Under the pieces are notes generated by a model that did not search any database, was not told where the DNA came from, and worked only from the letters and a program-made list of their open reading frames with translations. DNA of 60,857 bases, from positions 296,381 through 357,237 of the forward strand of contig NW_003114958.1 of the NCBI RefSeq assembly GCF_000003605.2, read 5' to 3'. Both the position numbers and the translations under genes were made by a program. Origin of the DNA: Saccoglossus kowalevskii. Lineage: Eukaryota; Hemichordata; Enteropneusta; Harrimaniidae. Each line of letters starts with the position of its first letter. The stretch's first letter is position 1. This document shows positions 53,413 to 60,857 of the stretch, piece by piece.

Positions 53413-56400
53413 ATGGTAATCTGAATATAATAATGTCAATACCCTAGTTGCTGGTAATATGGTCGATACAGGGATCTGAGTGTATCAATGCCAATAACAT
53501 TGTTGCTGGTAATATGGTGGATACAGTGATCTGGGTGTACGTAACATCAATATCCGTGTTCCTAGTAATGTGCTGGATACGGTGATCTGAATTTAACAAT
53601 TCCAACACCTTCATAGATGGTAATATGGTGGATACAGTGATCTGAGTGTACCAATGTCAATACCCTTGTTGCTGGTAATATGGTGGATACAGTGATCTGG
53701 GTGTACGTAACGTCAATATCCGTGTTCCTAGTAATGTGCTGGATACGGTGATCTGAATTAAACAATTCCAACACCTTCATAGATGGTAATATGGTGGACA
53801 CAGTGATCTGAGTGTACCAATGTGAACACCCTTGTTGCTGGTAATATGCTGGATACGGTAATCTGAGTGTACCAATGTCAATACCCTTGTTGCCGGTAAT
53901 ATGGTGGACACAGTGATCTGAGTGTACCAATGTCAATACATTTGTTTCGGGTAATATAGTGGACACAGTGATCTGAGTGTACCAATGCCAATGCATTTGT
54001 TTCGGGTAATATAGTGGACACAGTGATCTGCGTGTGCCAATGTCAACACCCTTGTTGCTGGTAATATGCTGGATACGGTGATCTGAGTGTATCAATGTCA
54101 ATACATTTGTTTCGGGTAATATAGTGGAGACAGTGATCTGAGTGTACCAATGTCAATACCCTTGTTGCTACTATTATGGTAGATACAGTGATCTGAGTGT
54201 ACCAATGTCAACACCCTTGTTGCTGGTAATATGCTGGATACGGTAATCTGAGTGTACCAATGTCAACACCCTTGTTACCGGTAATATGCAGAATACGGTG
54301 ATCTGAGTGTACCAATGTCAATACATTTGTTTCGGGTAATATAGTGGACACAGTGATCTGAGTGTACCAATGTCAATACCCTTGTTGCTACTATTAAGGT
54401 AGATACAGTGATCTGAGTGTACCAATGTCAACACCCTTGTTGCTGGTAATATGCTGGATACGGTAATCTGAGTGTACCAATGTCAATACATTTTTTTCGG
54501 GTAATATAGTGGACACAGTGATCTGAGTGTACCAATGTCAATACCCTTGTTGCTACTATTATGGTAGATACAGTGATCTGAGTGTACCAATGTCAACACC
54601 CTTGTTGCTGGTAATATGCTGGATACGGTAATCTGAGTGTACCAATGTCAACACCCTTGTTGCCGGTAATATGCAGGATACGGTGATCAGAGTGTACCAA
54701 TGTCAATACATTTGTTTCGGGTAATATGGTGGACACAGTGATCTGAGTGTACCAATGTCAACACCCTTGTTGCTACTATTATGGTAGATACAGTGATCTG
54801 AGTGTACCAATGTCAATATATTTGTTTCGGGTAATATTGTGGATACAGTGACCTGAGTGTATCAATGTCAATACCCTTGTCGCTGGTAATATGGTGGACA
54901 CAGTGATCTGAGTGTACCAATGTCAACACCCTTGTTGCTGGTAATATGCTGGATACGGTGATCTGAGTGTACCAATGTCAATACATTTGTTTCGGGTAAT
55001 ATAGTGGACACAGTGATCTGAGTGTACCAATGTCAATACCCTTGTTGCTACTATTATGGTAGATACAGTGATCTGAGTGTACCAATGTCAACACCCTTGT
55101 TGCTGGTAATATGCTGGATACGGTAATCTGAGTGTACCAATGTCAACACCCTTGTTTCCGGTAATATGCAGGATACGGTGATCTGAGTGTACCAATGTCA
55201 ATACATTTGTTTCGGGTAATATAGTGGACACATTGATCTGAGTGTACCAATGTCAATACCCTTGTTGCTACTATTATGGTAGATACAGTGATCTGAGTGT
55301 ACCAATGTCAACCACCTTGTTGCTGGTAATATGCTGGATACGGTGATCTGAGTGTACCAATGTCAATACATTTTTTTCGGGTAATATAGTGGACACAGTG
55401 ATCTGAGTGTACCAATGTCAATACCCTTGTTGCTACTATTATGGTAGATCCAGTGATCTGAGTGTATCAATGTCAATACCTTTGTTGCTGGTAATATGCT
55501 GGATACGGTAATCTGAGTGTACCAATGTCAACACCCTTGTTGCCGGTAATATGCAGGATACGGTGATCTGAGTGTACCAATGTCAATACATTTGTTTCGG
55601 GTAATATGGTGGACACAGTGATCTGAGTGTACCAATGTCAACACCCTTGTTGCTGGTAATATGCTGGATACGGTAATCTGAGTGTACCAATGTCAATACC
55701 CTTGTTGCTACTATTATGGTAGATACAGTGATCTGAGTGTACCAATGTCAATACATTTGTTTCGGGTAATATTGTGGATACGGTGACCTGAGTGTATCAA
55801 TGTCAATACCCTTGTTGCTGGTAATATGGTGGACACAGTGATCGGAGTGTACCAATGTCAATACCCTTGTTGCTACTATTATGGTAGATACAGTGATCTG
55901 AGTGTATCAATGTCAATACCCTTGTTGCTGGTAATATGGTGGATACAGTGATCTGAGTGTATCAATGTCAATACCTTTGTTGCTGGTAATATGCTGGATA
56001 CGGTAATCTGAGTGTACCAATGTCAATACCCTTGTTGCTGGTAATGTAGTGGATACAGTGATCTGAGTGTACCAATGTCAATACCCTTGTTGCTACTATT
56101 ATGGTAGATACAGTGATCTGAATGTATCAATGTCAACACCCTTGTTGCTGGTAATATGCTGGATACGGTAATCTGAGTGTACCAATGTCAATACCCTTGT
56201 TGCTACTATTATGGTAGATACAATGATCTGAGTGTATCAATGTCAATACCCTTGTTGCTGGTAATATGGTGGACACAGTGATCTGAGTGTACCAATGTCA
56301 ATACCTTTGTTGCTGGTAATATGCTGTATACGGTAATCTGAGTGTACCAATGTCAATACCCTTGTTGCTACTATTATGGTAGATACAGTGATCTGAGTGT

Positions 56401-57330
56401 ATCAATGTCAATACCCTTGTTGCTGGTAATATGGTGGACACAGTGATCTGAGTGTACCAATGTCAATACCTTTGTTGCTGGTAATATGCTGGATACGGTA
56501 ATCTGAGTGTACCAATGTCAATACCCTTGTTGCTACTATTATGGTAGATACAGTGATCTGAGTGTATCAATGTCAATACCCTTGTTGCTGGTAATATGGT
56601 GGACACAGTGATCTGAGTGTACCAATGTCAATGCCTTTGTTGCCGGTAATATGCTGGATACGGTAATCTGAGTGTACCAATGTCAATACCCTTGTTGCTG
56701 GTAATATAGTGGATACAGTGATCTGAGTGTACCAATGTCAATACCCTTGTTGCTACTATTATGGTAGATACAGTGATCTGAGTGTATCAATGTCAATACC
56801 ATTGTTGCTGGTAATATGGTGGACACAGTGATCTGAGTGTACCAATGTCAATACCTTGTTGCTGGTAATATGGTGGATACGGTGATCTGAGTGTATCAAT
56901 GCCAATACCCTTGCTGCTACTATTATGGTAGATACAGTGATCTGAGTGTATCAATGTCAATACCCTTGTTGCTGGTAATATGGTGGACACAGTGATCTGA
57001 GTGTACCAATGTCAATACCCTTGTTGCTGGTAATATGGTGGATACAGTGACCTGAGTGTACCAATGTCAATACCCTTGTTGCTGGTAATATGGTAGATAC
57101 GGTGATCTGAGTGTACCAATGTCAATACCCTTGTTGCTACTATTATGGTATATACGGTGATCTGAGTGTACCAATGTCAATATCTTTGTTGCTCGTAATA
57201 TTGTGGATACTATGATTTGAGTTGCACAATGTTAACCCCTAGTTGCTGGTAATGTGGTGGATACGGTAATCTGAGTGTACCAATGTCAATACCCTTATTG
57301 CTGGTAATATGGTGGATACGATGATCTGTG
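53413..57330. repeat. 55-bp minisatellite array, about 71 units, with higher-order structure
   Basis: The unit runs AATACCCTTGTTGCTGGTAA, TATGGTGGATACAGTGATCT, then GAGTGTACCAATGTC (55 bases). Units fall into types by their middle bases: TGCTACTATTATGGTAGATA, TGCTGGTAATATGCTGGATA, TGCCGGTAATATGCAGGATA, TTTCGGGTAATATAGTGGAC and TGCTGGTAATATGGTGGACA. The first type recurs at 54155, 54375, 54540, 54760 and at 56190, 56355, 56520, 56740, that is every 220 or 165 bases. So groups of three or four units were copied together. The first seven units are the most diverged and include 56-base versions. Minus-strand frames run through several units but are a by-product. Confidence 0.97.
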
Positions 57331-57690
57331 GGTAATTAAAAGCAAATCACCTGAAACCTATAACTTCATTATTTATAATGAATTGTGTATGATAGCAAAA
57401 CTGAAGATACAGTGATTACAATTGCGACCATGACTTTGACGATTTTTTACCGATTATAATAGACATCATCGGCAAATGATGATTCGTTAAATAATAGAAT
57501 GATGTCTGATATGACGTTACATCTCGTGACAAAACATGGCGTTTCTGAAACTACAAATTAATGACGCTTCTTAAGTTATAATCCCACGTAGCTGTTGCAT
57601 TTGCGCAAGTATATTATATCAACGCGTGCAATGCGTGGTCTAAAATCGTGAATAAAAATGATAATCTCTTATCCTGGTGTCACCAGTTTC
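57331..57690. other. Flank of the minisatellite, nothing recognised
   Basis: No exon or repeat was identified between the last array unit and the candidate exon that follows. Confidence 0.4.
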
Positions 57691-57857
57691 ATGCCCCTTA
57701 ATATACGTAATTATGCAGTACCACGATTTTATACCATATTATATTATATTATTATTTTCATTATCGTGATCTCTGAAGTTGCTTGTCGACCACCCACCTG
57801 CGAATCGTACCATTCAATTGGTTTCCTGCACAATATAGACGTACATATTACAACCAG
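57691..57857 (+). CDS. Candidate signal-peptide first exon
   Basis: From ATG 57691 the frame encodes about 15 polar and aromatic residues, then a strongly hydrophobic run (YIIIFIIVISEVA) and CRPPTCESYHSIGF. It reaches a good donor (ACCAG|GTATGT) at 57857 in phase 2. An in-frame ATG also exists at 57658. It has the look of the first exon of a secreted cysteine-containing protein, but no following exon was found in the window. AT-rich chance is possible. Confidence 0.3.
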
Positions 57858-59055
57858 GTATGTGGTGTTGAAATCAAAGGTAGTGTTGCATATTCTGTTG
57901 AATGGAGTTATGATTGAGTGAATGAAAAACTTGATTGTTAGTTTAACAAAATGACGTTCTCATAATTTTTCTGTTTGACACGACGGACGTTTCCCAAGCA
58001 AAATGTATACAATATTAGCTTAATGTTAAGAATAATTTGTGCAACATATTAATATTGTCACGTAATCCTTTCAACTAATCATTTACAATGATATTTGTTG
58101 GTGTTTGTACGCAGTGCATGGTAATCGCATGTCATTCAGGGGATTACATAACTGAGTTCACATCATAATTTGACCAGTCTCAAGAGAGCACAAAGTAGAC
58201 TTTCCGTATTTGCCCCCATCAGTAAATTAATCTCGCCACATGACTGTTTAACAAAATGGTCGGCGTAATGGGACAAACGAACATGTCCCGTTGACATGAT
58301 CAAGTTTCCACTCAAGCTAAATTTGAATTTTCTATATGCACATATATATCTAGTGTCTGAGACAAAAGTTCTTTTTAAAATATCAATCACTTGACATAAT
58401 AACAGGACGTCTCCGTTTATGTCTATGGTGCGCACACACATACCGGCAAGATTACCCAGGGTATTGTTTATTTAACCCAAGCCAGGAACTACCAATCACG
58501 AGCTCTTGGCGTGACGGCCATAATATTAATATGCTCCCTGATAAAGTTGCAATCTTCAGAATCATATACATGAATCAAGCAAAGATGCACACATCGGAAT
58601 TTTCCAAATAATATTTGTGATTTAATATATAAAAATGAAAGCCGTGCATACTATTACATCTTTATGACGACTGTGAATAGAGTAGCAACCTCATAACTCA
58701 ATTTATGCGGATGATATTATTGTATTTCAAACTTATTCGGATCGGTAAATCAATTTATTTTAATAGTGTCCGGCGATTTCGGATTGCATAAACCTGTGAT
58801 GTTTTATGCTACCTGGAATAATGGTTTTGTACTAGTGCGTGGACAGGAACCGATACCGGGCTGTATACAAAAAGAGCCCGTGCCACACCAGGACTAAGAA
58901 TGTCACATGCTCAATGAGAAGATGGTTGACACCAGAACAACACACTAAATATCTACGGTGCCATTAAAATAGACAGTATTCCTCTTTCACTAGAGGACGT
59001 CACAAGCGACCTAACACTACCACGTATATCATATGTGGGACACAGTGAACGAATT
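57858..59055. other. No gene recognised
   Basis: AT-rich with scattered short open frames lacking splice context. If the exon at 57691 is real, its downstream exons were not identified here. Confidence 0.4.
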
Positions 59056-59241
59056 ATGTTTTCATCGCGTATCTTTCACACAAAGTTTATCAGTTGTTTA
59101 TTAACAAATGGGCGTACAGGCGTATATATAGTTTGTTTTGTTTTCATATTACAAAGTTGTCAAGCAGGATGTGTGCCGTATATTCAATCCCGGTCAGTAT
59201 TTCACACACGAATGTCATTGTCCGAGAATGCAAAGCTTTAA
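59056..59241 (+). CDS. Weak candidate small secreted protein or first exon
   Basis: ATG 59056 opens a frame of 61 residues with a hydrophobic core (GVYIVCFVFILQSCQA) followed by GCVPYIQSR. It could end at TAA 59239-59241 or splice at a moderate donor (CCCG|GTCAGT) at 59192. The layout resembles a signal peptide with cleavage near QAG. No relative is recognised. Confidence 0.22.
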   Translation: MFSSRIFHTKFISCLLTNGRTGVYIVCFVFILQSCQAGCVPYIQSRSVFHTRMSLSENAKL

Positions 59242-60857
59242 AATAAGCCCAGACTTCCTTTTGTTCGTAGAGACGTTGTCAAAATAGTGTGAAAATCTCA
59301 AGACAAACTGACAAAAACTGTGGGAGTTAATACATTTTCAACTCGAACGGCGATAATGCCAGTTTTATGAAAGTGACTTAAATCGTCACAATCCATCATA
59401 CACCGACGTACGCTTGCTCATATTCAATCGTCAGATAAAAAAATAAAAATATTTACAATACGAGGGAAACGGATGTAAAATCGTCCGCGGAGACAAAACC
59501 TTGCGTGAAAACTGTCATGACGTCGTTTGGATGGACCGTGCGAATTTGACGGCCAGATTAGATTGGGCCGTAATATTTTGCTACACAACAGCTATTCGCA
59601 GTTTTCGCTTAAACGTCATTGAGAAAAAGTCGAAATGAAAGGCAAATTATTGTAAATCGAGACAGGTTTCATTCAACTACAGACGAGACGGGTCGATAAA
59701 AATTAAACAAACCCTGACCTCTGGAAATACCTCATTCATTGAGTGCCTTAGTACCAGAGGTCGCCGTGCACGTTCATACAACGTACTTTGCGACATCTCT
59801 ACAGATGCACGCTAGCTGACAAAGGGGTTTCCGATTAAGGTAACCAAGATAGCATCGCAGAGTGCGTGATTTGTCCGCGCTGTTTAAAAACAGCATCTCG
59901 TTGCCGATTTTTCTGTAATTTCCAGGGTATTTCTTATTTTTAATTGAATGAGCATTTTACGTTTGTGTATTTTGCCACTGAAAAGTTAGTTATCGATGAC
60001 AGCACAGCAATGGTGTTTATCCATTACATTGCAATGCTATCAGCGCTGTGATCGTTACAGCGAAAAATGTATAGTTCAGTTTTAAAATGCCTTTGGAGAA
60101 AAAAAATGCTTGAAGAAAATATAAAAACAAATTATTTAACAGTATACCACTGGAAACTGCCAGGCTAGAAGTTGTCGACATGTTGCAAAATAAGGGTTTT
60201 ACTTATCACTTACAACTGTATGTTTTTTTATTCCGCTTATATGCTGGAAGTGTTTTTAGTTTGCGAGACTAGCTGATAGCGCTCGAGGTACTAGTAAGTT
60301 AAACTGGTTCGAAGACAACAAGTTACACATCGCCGCACCGAACTGAGGCCAGAAACTCATTTGCATATAACATCAACAGTGACTTGTCAATCAAAGAGCA
60401 ACGTAAACAAACTTCCGGGACTTTTAATCACATACGCGTGCCTCTGTTCCCTATATTTTAAAATCTATTTTTGAGTATGTTCCAGCATTGACAATGCTCC
60501 GAAATCCTAACACAATCTAGCCAAGACTGAGTGAGAAAAGGCAAAAAAAAAAAAAAAAAAAATTGGCTCTGAGTGCCCATGAACCTGTATACTTATTATA
60601 CCTTAAATAATAACACATATTTGTGAAGGCAATATCAATATATTTGTTGCCTGAGTGGTGGTCATTCGGCTCTGGTATCATCTTTATGGTCATGGCTAAC
60701 GACAGCTGACACCCAATAGAGGCGATTACTTACCAACATTTTTTTATTTTTAACCCACACTCCTTCGTGGTGTAAATAAAACCACGGGGTTTGAAACCGC
60801 TTACATCGTGGAGCAGCTGAAAAAAGCAAACTTAAATAGAGAGAGCAATAGAGAAAA
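59242..60857. other. Intergenic, no gene recognised
   Basis: CG-richer stretches at about 59470-59620 and 59760-59890 may be regulatory. A poly(A) run of about 19 lies near 60543-60561. No exon chain was found to the window end. Confidence 0.4.

Noticed and set aside
53562-54101. A 179-codon minus-strand frame as a gene
   Set aside because: It lies wholly inside the minisatellite, and the 55-base unit shifts frame at each repeat. Recorded as an observation about the repeat only.

Overview
The window looks like draft nuclear DNA from a marine invertebrate animal. It is AT-rich, its genes are split by GT-AG introns, and most of those introns fall in phase 1. The protein families are animal ones: EGF-like repeats, F-type lectin (fucolectin) domains, a C-type lectin domain, an SLC16/MCT-like carrier and a ZIP metal transporter. 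Non-LTR retrotransposon and mariner remnants and a large minisatellite lie between them. The family mix would suit an invertebrate deuterostome or a lophotrochozoan, but nothing in the sequence fixes the phylum. There is one 50-base assembly gap at 12260-12309.

Layout. (1) At 3289-6939 (+) is a five-exon gene for a secreted, glycosylated proprotein. A basic processing site precedes a small domain with conserved-looking His and Cys motifs; it resembles a permuted papain (NlpC/P60 or LRAT-like) fold, but I cannot name the family. (2) At 10510-11442 (-) is a ZIP-family transporter with an uninterrupted coding exon. (3) 12310-15425 is a graveyard of non-LTR retrotransposons in opposite orientations. 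(4) 16.7-18.3 kb holds a 62-bp tandem repeat, an orphan terminal exon and a RecQ-like helicase pseudogene. (5) At 20322-23772 (+) is a nine-exon type II membrane protein with EGF repeats and an F-type lectin domain. One EGF exon was recently duplicated together with its flanking introns. (6) 25.1-28.1 kb looks like a diverged, exon-less copy of the 17.9-22.3 kb region. (7) At 33596-37903 (+) is a monocarboxylate-transporter-like gene with a mariner remnant in its second intron. (8) At 40744-48640 (+) is a ten-exon type II membrane protein that carries EGF repeats, an F-type lectin domain and a C-type lectin domain. (9) 49.9-51.1 kb is a transposon-like element with inverted repeats of about 210 bp. 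(10) 53413-57330 is a minisatellite of about 71 units of 55 bp with higher-order structure. (11) The last 3.5 kb holds only two weak candidate signal-peptide exons.

The two lectin genes share a plan: short cytoplasmic tail, one membrane helix, EGF stalk, then carbohydrate-recognition domain. They are probably paralogues, with the second gene having gained a C-type lectin module. Together they suggest a small cell-surface glycan-recognition locus interrupted by unrelated transporters. The exon structures were derived by hand from splice consensus and reading-frame continuity. No transcript evidence was available.
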